Shown here piece after piece: positions 1 to 12,550 of a stretch of 64,000 nt of DNA. The stretch comes from Ashinkailepas kermadecensis (Eukaryota; Arthropoda; Thecostraca; Neolepadidae), in assembly GCA_034440615.1 (NCBI GenBank), contig JAOTOM010004686.1, forward strand, positions 186,001-250,000, written 5' to 3'. Below the pieces are notes generated by a model, which ran no database searches, had not been told where the DNA came from, and was given only the letters and a program-made list of their open reading frames with translations. Within the stretch, counting starts at the first letter, position 1. The number at the start of each line of letters is the position of its first letter. A program made the translations under genes and the position numbers.

Positions 1-420
1 GGAGCCGCGGAGCACACCATCCACTGTGGCGGACCAGGACCGCGGAGTACATCATCAACCGTGGCAGACCATGGTCGCAGAGTACACCGTCCACTGTGGT
101 GAACCGGTACCGTGGGGCACACCTACTATGACGGACTAGGGTCGCGAAGCATAGCGTCCACCGCGGCGGATCAGGGCCGCGGAGTACACCATCCACTGTG
201 GTAGATCAGGGTCGCGGAACAAACCGTCCACTGTGACGGATCAGGGTCGTGGAGTACACCGTCCATTGTAACGGACCGGGGCCGCGGAGTACACCGTCCA
301 CTGTGGTGAATCAGGGCTGTGGAGTACACCGTCCATTGTGGCGGATCGGGGCCGCGGAGCACATCGTCCACTGTGGCGGACCGGGACCGCGGAGTACACC
401 GTCCATTGCGGCGGATCATA
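1..420. repeat. 35-bp minisatellite
   Basis: About twelve head-to-tail copies of a 35-bp unit with the core CCGCGGAGTACACCGTCCAC. Copies differ by a few substitutions and the first ones are more diverged. The array begins before the window start. Open frames across it exist on both strands only because the unit lacks stop codons; there is no sign of selection for protein. Confidence 0.9.
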
Positions 421-1094
421 GCCATCAACAGGTTAAATGATGTCATGCCATGGCAGTGGCGTACCTAGGATTTGCGAGAGAGGGGCAAACTGATTTGGAA
501 GGTGCCCAACTACCCCCATTAAAAAAGTCCCCGGATTTTCACCAATATTTTTTTTTTGCAAAGGGGGTTCTTTATATATTTGTTATATAATAATTACTGA
601 CCAAATTAACTGTTCTGTGGAGGGGGCCAAATCTACCACCATTAGTTCTGAATGACCGGATTTCAACCCTAACTCCCCCCATCCTGTTTGAAGGTTTTTA
701 TCTTGGTATCCCTTGAAAAGTCACCTCACACTGCTGAAATTACACCTGAACAAATCACTCAAAAATGTAACATTTGGCAACATCAGGCATTCCAATTAAT
801 AACGCCCGGTCGTCAACACGCCAACGTTCGTGCACGTGTACACCCACCTTGCGCAGTCGGCACATTCGCCACTCTACGTGCGCTTCTCCGGTGTCTGCTA
901 GGCCTCCCACGTTTTGCTAATTACTGTCACATGATATTCTTGTGCCACATTTGACATGTGGAATGCCTGGTATGGCGGCTCGCTGGAAAAAACCGATAAA
1001 TTCAATTTGATGTATTAGTTCTCTTCTTCCCACGTTTTCTCGTGATTAAGAAATCCGGAGACACACTGAGCTTTGATGCACCTCATCTCTTTGG
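421..1094. other. Intergenic, dispersed-repeat remnant
   Basis: No supported gene. CAGTGGCGTACCTAGG near 456 looks like the terminus of a dispersed repeat whose opposite ends (GACGCCCCTG type) occur near 4788 and 13182. The rest is AT-rich and non-coding in appearance. Confidence 0.4.
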
Positions 1095-2029
1095 TTAACA
1101 CGCGCCCTGGAGGGCCTCTGAAAATTACGCGCACTGGAGGGGGGTGGGGCGGATTCCGCCCCCCCCCCATAAGATCTCGGCTCCTAGTAAAACTGGAGGA
1201 ACGAAACTCGCAGGGTGGATGGGTACGGTAGTGAACTCTATTGTGTGCAAATTTCATGACCTTAGATCAATATCTTCAAGGTCAAATGAGGTCAAATTGG
1301 CAAAATTTTCTGGTTTTGCATGGCTTGGCTTGTCATCGGTATGGATCGCTGTGATTGTGTTTAAATGCTCAAAAATGGGCATAAATGATATTTTGGATAT
1401 TACTAATGATGCAATGCAGATGCTAGACCCAACATTTGACCTCAGGTCACCTATATAGCACCACTTTATCAGGTCAGTTACCTGTTCCAGTTACCGAAAC
1501 CGGGCCGCCCGCCCGACTGCTCCGTCGGGCAGCTCGGAGCAATCGGCTTCGTGAAGAAAGGAGTGAAGTGCATGAATAAAGTATGGAAACGCAATGACAA
1601 ACAGTACAAATGACAAACAGTTGTGCATTTATGACAACATTCCAGTTGATCATGTTTGGTTCCATTAACCTGTCATGAACTTTACCTGACTTGACCTCGG
1701 TGACCTAACATGACCTTGAAACTATATAGCATATCAATATACATCAAACAAGTCGCTAGTGTTGCCAAGAACACTTCCCTTTTGCGAGTATACGGGAAGC
1801 GCATCAGCGCCGATTTTTGTGGTCTGGCGCTGGAATTTTTTTTGACTTTAGCGGCCCCTAACTTGAAAAATTTTCGGCCGATTTCCATTTTTCTTCCTTT
1901 ACACGACGGGCCGTTCATTTCTAAGCAGGTACGCAGAAAATCGCGTATATCGACCGGTAAAATCTGCAGTTATTTGCGAAAAACCGGAGGGGTGGGCGGA
2001 TTTCGCCCCCCCTCCAGTGCGCGTGTTAA
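1095..2029 (+). mobile_element. TTAA-flanked MITE, copy 1
   Basis: A 935-bp non-coding element bounded on both sides by TTAA. The left end reads TTAACACGCGCCCTGGAGGG; the right end is its reverse complement with one mismatch, giving 20-bp terminal inverted repeats that include TTAA. About 30 bp inside the left end the motif ACGCGCACTGGAGG is repeated. Related copies lie at 11611-12550 (reversed), 33958-34894 and 35970-36816. The interior contains many AGGTCA/TGACCT half-sites, including a direct repeat spaced by 4 at 1279-1294. It has no transposase, so it is non-autonomous. TTAA targets suggest piggyBac-type mobilisation (inference). Confidence 0.85.
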
Positions 2030-2104
2030 ATAAGCTCCCAGATTGGCTACCGAGCCGTGACCCTGGCTAGGCGTTCGTTTTTTACCCGTTGTGATTTTCT
2101 TCTT

Positions 2105-3070
2105 CTATGGATGTGTTTTAGGGCTCCAGCCAATTTTTGTTAGGGTCCGGCACATGTTTGAGACCGGCTCTTTTTTTTTTACAGCTTTGTTGCTTTTACA
2201 CACACCGAAGATATTTGTGTGGTATCGGCGCGTTTTCGAAGACGCCGATGTGTTTATTTAGTGTCCGGTCTATCTGTTCCTTGTTTACGATCAATTCCAT
2301 TTTTGAGGGCCCAGCCTGTTTTTTTGGGCCCCGTGCGGTCTGATGGCCCTGGTGTGCCTGGAGGGCCTCTGTTGTGCTTTTATTTATCGCTCCCGATGTG
2401 TTTATTTCGAGCTGCAGCGCATATTTTAAGGCCCTGTTGCTTTTTGCGAAACTCGGTACGCTTTTGATTACCGACGTTACATTTTGGGATTACCGACGGA
2501 ATTTTGGGCCCCGAACGCGATATTTGGGGGCCCCGTGGTCACTTGTTGGGGTCCCTAGCTCGAGCTTTAGTAGCTAGGACACGTTTTTGGGGGCCCAACA
2601 CGTTTTGTGGGCTTTTTGAGCGGTTATTGGGACCCCAGAGTGATTTTCCATGTCGGGACTGTTTTTCGTTGCCCCGGCTTCATTTGTTGGGTGATCACAA
2701 TGAGACTTTTGAAGCCCCGGTGCGATCTGTCATGCCCCTAGCGTGATTTTCAGGGATCCGGGCGATAATTCTTGGTACCCCTAGACTCAGCGTGACTCTC
2801 TGGAGCCCCGGCCCGACCGTTTGTGGCCTCCGTCCTGATTTTCTTGAACCCCAGCACGACTCTTTCGAGCCCCAGCGTGATTTTCCGGGGCACAGGTGGG
2901 AACTTTTGAGGCCCCAACGTCCTTTTCAGAAGCCCCTGTGGGACATTTTGGCCCCAGTGCGCTTCTACGGGGCTCCGGTGCGATTATTGGAGGCCCAAAC
3001 GGGATTATTAAGGAGACTGGCGCAATTTTTTATCAGGAACTCGACGCGATTCTCGGGGGCCCCACAACCT
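2105..3070. repeat. Decayed ~30-bp minisatellite
   Basis: A long run of loosely repeated phrases of the type GCGATTTT..GGGGCCCC at a spacing of roughly 28-35 bp. The copies have diverged so far that only the T-run/GGCCCC rhythm remains. Open frames here are by-products of the repeat. Confidence 0.6.
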
Positions 3071-3660
3071 GTCAGGGGGCAACTGCCCACAATGTCCCCT
3101 ACCCATTTGGCATGCTACTGTGCCATGCAATTCTGCAACATAAGCAAATAGGAATAGCTCATCTGTTTCATCACTCACACGTGATTTCAACTCCCAAGTT
3201 CTCCAGACAGTTTGAGGAAAGTCAAACATCTCCTACATAGATAGGCAAGGATTGACTATTAGGCAACAGGGATACCATGGAATTCAGATCATAGTACTCT
3301 TGCTGCAGTACACACCTTGTTCCACAGGCTGCTGTGGAGATGGATGCGCTCCTGAAGTTTGGTCAGGGTTGGGATTGGAGGTGGATGGAGTAGCACTGTA
3401 AAGGACATTACATATGGTTCAAAGGACTTCTTTCTGTTTACATTAACAGTGCAGGTAATGAAGTAACACTTTCATTAATTCACTTCTATAGTGTCCTGAG
3501 TGAGCAGTAGAATCGAGATGGGTTCTTGTGATAAACGTTATAGAGGAAAGGTTATGATGGAGCTTTTAGACTCCAGTGGGAATGGTATCGATTCACTCAT
3601 TAGTGAATCCATACGATAACCTAATAACTATAACAAACATAAACTAATCTAGCATATCCT
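3071..3660. other. Intergenic, nothing recognised
   Basis: Unique-looking sequence. I see no coding region, tandem repeat or transposon end. Confidence 0.4.
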
Positions 3661-3719
3661 AACCACCCTTCGGAGAAAAAAAAATTAGTAAACAATTTTA
3701 AGCAATATATTCTCTGAAA

Positions 3720-4500
3720 ATTTATAAATTAGAAAACGGAACCAAACCTAGCCTAACCTAACGTCAGCTGCTTTTGAAGGAAAAATTACCGATTTTTAGA
3801 AATTTGTGAAAATTTTCCAATTAAACAAAAAACTAAACTAGCCTAACCTAACCAAATCGGTATTATTGTGCTTTAAGGTGGTAACAAGGCAAGTTTTTAC
3901 ACACATTTGTTTCCATAAAGCAAACAAATGGGTTAGGTTTGGTTAGGTTAGGTTAGGTTAGGCTTTTTAAGTTCGAAAATTTGTCAAATTGTTTTTTCCA
4001 ATTGTAAACAAAAATGCGATTGCACAGAAAATAAGTGGTCCCATCATCTTAGTCCATGAACATGGTATTCTAAGAAAAATAAAAAAATAAAAATACAAAC
4101 ACCTTAAATTGCAAATTAACAAATAATTTTGTCTTCAAGAGCAACTCATGTTAGGTCAGGTTAGGTTAGGTTTTTAAATTTTGAAAATCTTCCGAAAATA
4201 AAATGCTTTAACTTTTCCTAGTTTTATTTTTTATTTTGTTTTCTCCAAAGCGAGGTTAGGCTAGGTTAGGTTAGGTTATGCTGAATTTGTATTGTATCTT
4301 TATACATTTCTTTTTATGCTACGTTACCTAGCTCAAAGCCACTTTTTTGGTGTTATTTTGTCCACAACCTGAAAAGTAAGCATTTGCCCAGACAAATGAG
4401 TGGTCCCATCATCTTAGTCACATTCTTAAACATTGCATTCGAATGATATTTCCAAGAATTCATAAAACACCTTAAAGCACAAATTCACTACCAAAACCAA
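3720..4500. repeat. TTAGG-rich AT-rich repeat
   Basis: Dispersed telomere-like motifs: CCTAACCTAAC near 3750 and 3845, then GGTTAGGTTAGG runs at 3931-3962, 4150-4172 and 4253-4278. The orientation switches from CCTAA to TTAGG at about 3900. The phrase GTGGTCCCATCATCTTAGTC occurs at about 4035 and again at about 4399. CTTTAAGGTG near 3872 reappears inverted near 4470. This looks like an old rearranged repeat carrying interstitial telomere-type sequence rather than a real telomere. Confidence 0.6.
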
Positions 4501-4718
4501 CCTATTCGTTTGCTCTGGAAATCCAGCTATTTTGTTTTTTGCACTCAATTTTGAATTTCGTAGCAAAAGGTGAAGAGTCAGCCCACTATCTAATCCAAAT
4601 CTGTTTCTTTTCAGTACAAAATGTGCTGGTTAACATCAACTACATTTTCTATGTACCTAGCATGGTGTTTTTTTCCCTTTCACTTTTTTATCAGCATGAA
4701 AATAGCATAGGTTATTGG

Positions 4719-4797
4719 GGGGGGGGGGGGGGGCAAGATCAACATTGGTAGGGCCATGGCCCCCACAAAAGGATACAAATCGACGCCCCTGCCCTTA
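4719..4797. repeat. G-run and dispersed-repeat end
   Basis: A G homopolymer of about 16 bp is followed by a CAACATTGG..GCCCCC..ACAAATCGACGCCCCTG segment. Similar segments lie near 13126-13182 and 32775-32825, so this is probably the end of a dispersed repeat family. Confidence 0.45.
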
Positions 4798-5453
4798 TCG
4801 TTTTGCCGCAACACTCGGACGTAATCAGCTACCTGATAGGTAGTTCATAAGCTCGCTCATAGGTGCCAGCACCATCGCACCGCAGTGGACAGCGTTCGGC
4901 GGTGATCAACAGAGTGTATGGAGACGCGTGGATCAGGTACTGATGCAGATAGACATCTTGAAATGGACGATTCGCTGTCAGGGGTGATGTCTTGTGAGAA
5001 GTGTAGAGAGAAAGCAGAGAAAATAATAGTTATAATTCTATCATTCATTCATTCTATCATTCCCCAGGTATGTATTTCCCGTTACTCCATGTTGTGAATG
5101 AAACGATCAAAACTCTGACCACTATGTGACAGCTTATTGCTATTCAACCGTTAATATATCTGCTATTTCCCTCTCACCAACTATCCCTCCCCTTCCTCCC
5201 TGCCCTTTCTCTCTCCTCGCATCCACTCTCACCTTTTTTCTCCCTCCCTCCGTCCCTTTCTCCTACCCTCCACATCCTCCTCATCTCATATCGACGTATC
5301 GAGCAAGGGTACTAAGAAGCTTCAGCATTGCTACAGATGGATTGCCATTAGATTACACATTACGAAGATTGCGAAGATACATCATTACTACAAATTCAAG
5401 GTACCTGACACATCTTCAACTGCGTCATATTTTGCGTTTATGCCCCGCTACCG

Positions 5454-6056
5454 TCACTTGTCTGAGGTTACGTTTCCTCGCTGCCAGCTTGTTGATGGCT
5501 TGGCCGTCCTGTCGCTGGGCGCCACAACCCAACATCGCCGACTCCGTTGCCAGCTACACCGTTCTCTCTGTTGAGTTGAGTGGCTGTGGCAGAGCACGCC
5601 CTTGCGGAGCGGCATCTCTCGACACGTTTGCAGCTGCTCCAGCGTCAGTACCTGGATGTACGGCGGCTTCAGTGTCGCGCTCTCCACGTCAGCCAGCTGC
5701 ATGTAGCTGCTGGTCGAAAAGTTCAGGTGCCGCACCTCGAGACGATCATCAGTAGACTGCTTCATGACGGATCTGCTGACAAACTGCACCGTCCTCTCGT
5801 AAACGTCCCCGTCAGTGTCGCCCAACACAGCTAGAAGGACGTTCTGTTGGTGGTCCATGAAGCCGTCACGATCCACACTGGCGCAAAGCGGGGCGATATC
5901 CTCCGGCCGGCAGCAGCGCCCCTGACGCTGGATCTCGCTGAGTAAGTGCAGCACCCCTACCACTGCATCTGACCTGGACTTGATATCGATGTGACCGGTG
6001 GGAACATAGATGCCGCAGACGCTTGCAGCAATGCTGCATGCGTCTGCAGTGCGCAA
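5454..6056 (-). other. Unidentified open frame, possible exon relic
   Basis: A 200-codon frame without an upstream ATG; the first in-frame ATG lies well inside. The composition looks protein-like between the inverted arms, with phrases such as LLSEIQRQGRCCRPEDIAPL and VRHLNFSTSSYMQLADVE. The second phrase has a diverged counterpart on the plus strand near 6120-6200 (VRHF..YMQLTDVE), consistent with the inverted duplication. I recognise no domain. It could be an exon of a decayed duplicated gene, or simply the antisense of one. Confidence 0.2.
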
Positions 6057-6294
6057 GTAGCAGTGCGATGAAGATTATCGACAATATCCAAGGCATGCAG
6101 CAGTCCACTGATGATTGTTTCAAGGTGCGGCACTTCAGAATCCCAGATCGGAACTTGTTATCCGACAACTACATGCAGCTGACTGACGTGGAAACACGAC
6201 GCTGCAGACGCCCTACACCCAGGCACTGACGCTGGAACATGAAATTTGGGCGGCGTCACTCCACAAAGGCGTGCCCTGCCACAGCGGTCAACAG

Positions 6295-6893
<599 letters not shown>

Positions 6894-7205
6894 GGGAGGG
6901 TGGGAGAAAGGGAAGGAGAGAGGTGAAAGTGAGAGATGGGAGAGGGAGGGGAAAGGGGAGGGTGAGGGAGGAGCAGCAGATATATTAATGGTTGGACTGC
7001 AATACACTGCCAATTCAAGGTCAGAATTTGGATTGTTTCACTCACAGCATCGAACCACAGCAAATACGTGGATAATAAATATAGTATTATTACTTTCTGC
7101 TTTCTACGCTTCTCACAAGTCATCACCACTGACAGCGAATCCTCTCATCCTCCATCTCAAAATATTTGCCTGCATCAATATCTGAGCCCCGTGTCTCCAT
7201 AAACT

Positions 7206-10049
7206 CGGCTTGCGATATGAAGGGAAACCTGCTCTGGACAGTGGATAGTTGGTTCGAAAGAACTGCTGCTAAGTAACTGCCGTTTATTAACTGGACGTTC
7301 AAATGGCACCAGGCGGCAGCCGGGCGCGTGCCTGGATGGCAACAGGCGGCAGCCGGGCGCGTGCCTGAATGCCCACTTAAACTCAGTGACTCTGCTCAGA
7401 GCAGCGTATCATCAACAATTTAATAGCGACTCCCTGAGTCGGGGGTTTCCGTACCTCAGTGACCGGTGGTTGTACCATATAACCCGCCATACCTAGCGGA
7501 AGTCACGAGGGCCGTCGGCCGGCCATCGACTTATAGACTCTAGCTCAACAGCTTAGCGCCCCGTACCAGGTACTGGGAAGCAGCGGAAAGCAGCTGGCAA
7601 GTTAAACCATATGCACATACGCTTTGGCGAACTAATTTGATACGAAGGCTACCTCCAGAAGCTAATTTACTCAGAAGGTAATCTACTCTAAAAGCTAAAT
7701 CTACTCTATCTCCTCTAAAAGCAGCATATCACCTGGGAAATAATTAAGTCCCTGCCTATTCTTGACTACATATGTTATATTATACACTATTTTGTGCCAC
7801 TTGTGGCTTGTACTATGATGCCTGTTTTGCCTATTTTGAGACACATACATACTTGGGGAATGGCCATGCAACTATATTCATTTTATCATATGAAACATCT
7901 AGGACATATAGGATGGAGAGACATCGGACTAGGATGCTTCTTAGAATAGCTACAGAGACCCACAAAATAGCACAGGAGCAAAATGTTACACATGTATTGC
8001 ATTTAGTACACAATAGGATACAACCTACCTTTTCGGCTATTGCAAAAACTCGCTAGGAGGGGGCTACGGCGAGTCCGGGAGCAGACTCGCTCGGAAGAAG
8101 CCAGACATTCCCTTGCCTGGGCGCCGGTCCCAGCCTCACTCCGACTCTCAGAAAATCTGAACCTTTCAAGGTGGTTGCATGTGGAAGGACAGAGAGCCGG
8201 GCACTCTGCCTTCCACTGTCCCTGCCTGTCTCTGCCCACTGTCCCGTCTGCCAATATCAAAATAATTTCTTCTATTCAGAATGCCACCGCCATATGCCAT
8301 AGCCATATTCATGCTACCAAGAATGTCACAGCCATATTCTACTGTTAGATGTCTGCTGAAAACAATTCACATTTTTGGCTATATTGCAGTTGAAAGTCTT
8401 ACTTTTGAAAGCCACGCATCATGAACATGTTTGAGCTATCAACCGATATCATTGATAATCTACTGTTTTCAGCAATTAGCACGCCAGAAAACCTTTGGAA
8501 TATGTAAAGATGTGTCATCAAATTGTTCAATGCATATGACGAACTTGCTAGCTGGAATGTTGAAATATGCTGAATAAGATGCATGATGATTATCATCAAT
8601 AATATTTTTTTATTGATAAAGTTTGTCATGATTTGAAACATCAACAACAAAAATATAATCAACTGACAGACTGGTTGAAAGACCGGCATATATTCCAAGA
8701 CCGGTCAAAAATCACGCCGATCCTGACCGGGCTTTCGATCATTATATTTGCCACCTTTGGTGCCGAGCGCTTCATCCACAACCGAATCGCATTTATCTGG
8801 CTTCGTTCAGCAAGGTTTGCACAATTACCCTGGTTACATGAGCAGCAAAACTTCCGAAGAAGATGCGATTAGGAAACTTGCGAAAATAATGCTTTTGTAA
8901 ACGGGCTTTGGCATAACAAAACATGCGAAAAGCTTAACGCAAATCTACGCTTCGTAAGGTGGAAGTTTGCGATTGGTGCTTTTCATGAACAATTACGGGT
9001 ACGGCTGCACAGTACATGACACTTCTTGGAGCTATTCTGTGCTAACGTTTGAGTAAATTGAGGATAATTACGAAACATAAACGTCTTGTTTTTAATTATA
9101 ATTGCAAACCTAGTTATGAAACGAACGAAAAAATCAGACACGTATCAGCTCAAAGCGGCGCTGACGCGTCACGTTATTAGTGCGTGCCCCAGCCGTGAGT
9201 TTTACGATTTGGCGGAGTGTTCTAACTTGCGGATTTGTGAAAGCGTTTGATCCACCAAGTGATTCATGATGATCCACCTTCACCCGCGCAAGAGCCTGAA
9301 GGCCCGCTGATCCAAATTTGCGGTTCCTCCCGTCGTACCTGCCATGAAGACCGTAAAGCTTCTCTGGCATTCAACTAGGTGCTGTCCACAGACTCACACC
9401 ATGAATGCAGCATGAGCAATCCTGCTCATGCTTTTTACGCATCTCTACATCAGCAAGCTACCAATCGTTATCGTCGCTGCTCCTGCCACCAAAATCCTTC
9501 GAATTTACAGATCGCCGATTCCCTATCTTTCTGCCAACAACATCTAACTACGTGAATCACTGATGATACCTTTCGCCTGTGTGCGCCGTTGCTCGAAGCA
9601 GGTGCGTCAGAAGCGCAAAAAATGCGCCAAGCATTCGGCACTTTTCACCACATTGCGTCAGCCGCCAAATCGCAAATATTCGATTAGGTGGCTGCCTTGC
9701 TCTTGTAAACGGGCTGTGCGATCAGAACTTTTGCGAATCGACCGGATCGGAAATTTCCGTTTACGGCTGACCTGCTCATGTAAGCGGAGTAAATGACTGA
9801 CGGACACGAATCTCGATCCGTTGGTGTCGGCGACTGCTCTCGACCTCGCTGCTTCGTCAAGCCGCGACTTTTGGCGGAATCCGCAGCTGGGCGTTCAGCT
9901 GTAGCTAGACGATGTATTCGGCAGCGTGTTATTTGTGGCAGCGAGAACCGGGGCGACAGAACGCTACCAAACATCATCGGAGAGCGGCAGTGCACCTCAT
10001 GTGCTGTTGCGTGCAATGCATTATCGACAGTACGGCGGACGGTTGATTG
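7206..10049. other. Intergenic, no supported gene
   Basis: No convincing coding sequence. It contains a perfect-looking 33-bp duplication at 7305-7370 (core CAGGCGGCAGCCGGGCGCG) and a short hairpin at about 8068-8092 (GCGAGTC/GACTCGC). The part from about 8870 to 9790 has a uniform, old-repeat feel, but I cannot assign it to a family. Confidence 0.35.
7305..7370. repeat. 33-bp tandem duplication
   Basis: Two adjacent 33-bp copies differing at a few positions, each with CAGGCGGCAGCCGGGCGCG. Confidence 0.9.
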
Positions 10050-11529
10050 GGCCATCAATACTGTGGATTCGGTTATAAAGATTGCATATTGCGGCCCGGC
10101 GTACCGTGCCTGCTGCCAAGTGAGGTGCCGAGCCAGCTCTTACGCAACGAATGCAGCTTTCACGGAACAATTCGGTGTGACCACAGTGTATGCATGGAAC
10201 ACGGGAACAGCCTGCTCAGCTACGTATAACTATTCACCTCAGGTGGTGTCGATTGGAATGCTCCGGTTCCATGGAGCATTTATCAGCCGATGATAGGAAT
10301 ACATGGTCGGATATATCACGCCATTGGAGTCCTGAATGCGGAAGGTGAAAGCAGACGGCAGTTCGCACAAGCATACTTCCTGGATCCCGAGCAGCAGCTA
10401 GACGCACGATCTAGCAACATCTCGTAATTGGACAGAGTACTTTCCACGATCTTCAGATAATACTTGAGGAACACAATGTGTACGTGAAATCCCTGAAGTC
10501 TACGAACGACTATATGGAGTCAGAAGAAGGTGGTCTCACCTGAATGAAGATCGCAACTGATGCCAGTCGTAAGTCTGCGACCGAACACGAGCGTCGATTC
10601 AAGGCACCGGTCGTACCGGAGGCTGCGGTTCTGATGCAGGGGAGCAGCAGGAGTCCGCGCGATATCGTCATTCAAGGCACCGGTCGTACCGAAGGTTGCG
10701 GTTCTGATGCGGGGGTGGGGGTGGGGGGGGGAGCAGCACGGGTCCGTTCGATACCGCCATTCAAAAGCACCGCAACGACATTCAACACATTTCTGAAAAT
10801 CGCCGATCGTATGATCCCCTTTGAAATGCAATGCCACTATCAGGTGGTGATGACAGTTGGCATTCCGAAATGCGGAACGAGGCGAACAGGAATCTGACAG
10901 CTGCAGTGCATTATGCCTATCACTTAATGGCGAGGCCAACTCATTCGAACCAGCTTCGACGCGGGAAACGGCCAACGCAGCAGCATTTATCGATCAATTT
11001 GCGAAAATGCAGACGAACAATCTGAATTTCATCCTCTTCAAGCTACAGGAAAATGTCCCAGTTTATACGTATCGTGGCGTGACAGATGCGATGCAAAACG
11101 ACGACGGGGTTTGTACGCACTGGGCAGGAAGTTAATTTTTCCTTCATCAATCACTGGCTGTCCAAGATATACGTGCATGATGGCGAAATAGCGAGGCGCA
11201 ATGGCTACAGCGTAGCACTACGGAAACCTGACAAGTTTATCGCGCTGACTGCATCCAAAACTGGAAGAACTGACACAAGAGCTGTTCAATAGCCAGCTTT
11301 CGTGCGATCGAGCAGATTTCATGGCAAGATGTTGGTGTTTGATAAACAGGACTTCGTTGATGTGCTCACGTCAAGGGCGCTTTTGGTTGCTGGAAAAGTG
11401 CATGTCGCCACAATTGAATATCAGAAACAAGGTCTACCATACATCCATCTGCTGCTGTGGACGATACCGCATATCCAGCTGCTGCTGTGGATGATTAGTA
11501 AGGGCAAAACCCAGGTAAAATGGCATTGA
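10050..11529 (+). pseudogene. Helitron-like Rep N-terminal relic
   Basis: Broken frames on the plus strand match, in order, the N-terminal (Helitron_like_N) part of Helitron Rep/helicase proteins. First comes a LLPSEVPSQLL...IRC segment (10090-10190). Next is HGRIYHAIGVLNAEGESRRQ..FAQAYFLDPEQQL (from 10302) and ILEEHNVYVKSL (about 10460). EHERRFKAPVVPEAAVL follows (about 10580). Then AAAFIDQFAKMQTNNLNFIL and YRGVTDAMQ lie at about 10975-11100. Last is VATIEYQKQGLP followed by the region where the HUH nuclease motif belongs (11437-11496). Stops and frameshifts occur throughout. The helicase half was not found. In active elements Rep nicks and joins DNA for rolling-circle transposition; this copy cannot. 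MITE copy 2 lies just downstream. Confidence 0.75.
10597..10775. repeat. 73-bp local duplication with G-run
   Basis: ATTCAAGGCACCGGTCGTAC occurs at 10597 and 10670 (spacing 73), with a partial third copy at 10759. Between the second and third is a G-rich stretch near 10710-10731 (GGGGGTGGGGGTGGGG type). It lies inside the Helitron relic and contributes to its frame damage. Confidence 0.8.
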
Positions 11530-11610
11530 TACTAAACGGCAAACATTCTCTGTCACTACATTACGCGCTGCACAAGCTATTCCAATGTTTTGCTGTTACA
11601 TATTGGAGCC

Positions 11611-12550
11611 TTAACACGCGCACTGGAGGGGGGGGGGAGGGCGAAATCCACCCAACCCTCCGGTTTTTCGTGCATAACTGCAGATTTTACCGGTCGATAT
11701 AAGATATTTTCTGCGTACCTGCTTAGAAATGGCCGGCGCGTCGTTTAAAGCAAGAAAAATGGAAATCGGTCCAAACAAATTTCAAGTTAGGGGCCTTTAA
11801 AGTAAAAAAAATTCCTAGCGCCAGATCACAAAAATCGGCGCTGATGCGCTTCCCGTATATTCGCAAAAGGGAAGTGTTCTTGGCAACACTAGCGACTTGT
11901 TTGATGTATATTGATATGCTATATAGTTTCAAGGTCATGTTAGGTCACCGAGGTCAAGTCAGGTCAAGTTCATGACAGGTTAATGGAACCAAACTTGATC
12001 AACTGGAATGTTGTCATAAATGCACTACTGTTTGTCATTTGTACTGTTTGTCATTGCGTTTCCATACTTTATTCATGTACTTCACTCCTTTCTTCACGAA
12101 GCCGATTGCGCCGAGCTGCCCGACGGAGCAGTCGGGCGGGCGGCCCGGTTCCGGAAACTGGAACATGTAACTGACCTGATAAAGTGCTGCTATATAGGCG
12201 ACCCGAGGTCAAATGTTGGTGCTAGCATCTGCATTGCATCATTAGTAATGTCTAAAACATCATTGATGCCCATTTTGGAGCATTTAAACACATTCACAGC
12301 GATCCATAACAATGACAAGCCAAGCCACGCAAAACAAGAAAATTTTGACAAATGTGACCTCATTTGACCTCGACGATATTGACCTAAATAAGATGAAATT
12401 TGTACACAATAGAGTTCACTACCATACCCATCCACCCTGCGAATTTCGTTCCTGCAGCTTTAATAGGAGCCAAGATCTTAGGGGGGGGGATGGCGGATCC
12501 GCCCCCTTCAGTGCGCGTAATTTTCAGAGGCCCTCCAGGGCGCGTGTTAA
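11611..12550 (-). mobile_element. TTAA-flanked MITE, copy 2
   Basis: A 940-bp copy of the same element as 1095-2029, in reverse orientation, with TTAA at 11611-11614 and 12547-12550. It is the best-preserved copy for the AGGTCA array: half-sites at 11932, 11942, 11951 and 11961 give spacings of 4, 3 and 4 bp. Another pair (TGACCT at 12355 and 12365) is also spaced by 4. No coding capacity. Confidence 0.85.

Noticed and set aside
3931..3962. Chromosome end
   Set aside because: Only a few TTAGG units, in mixed orientation, embedded in ordinary sequence on both sides.
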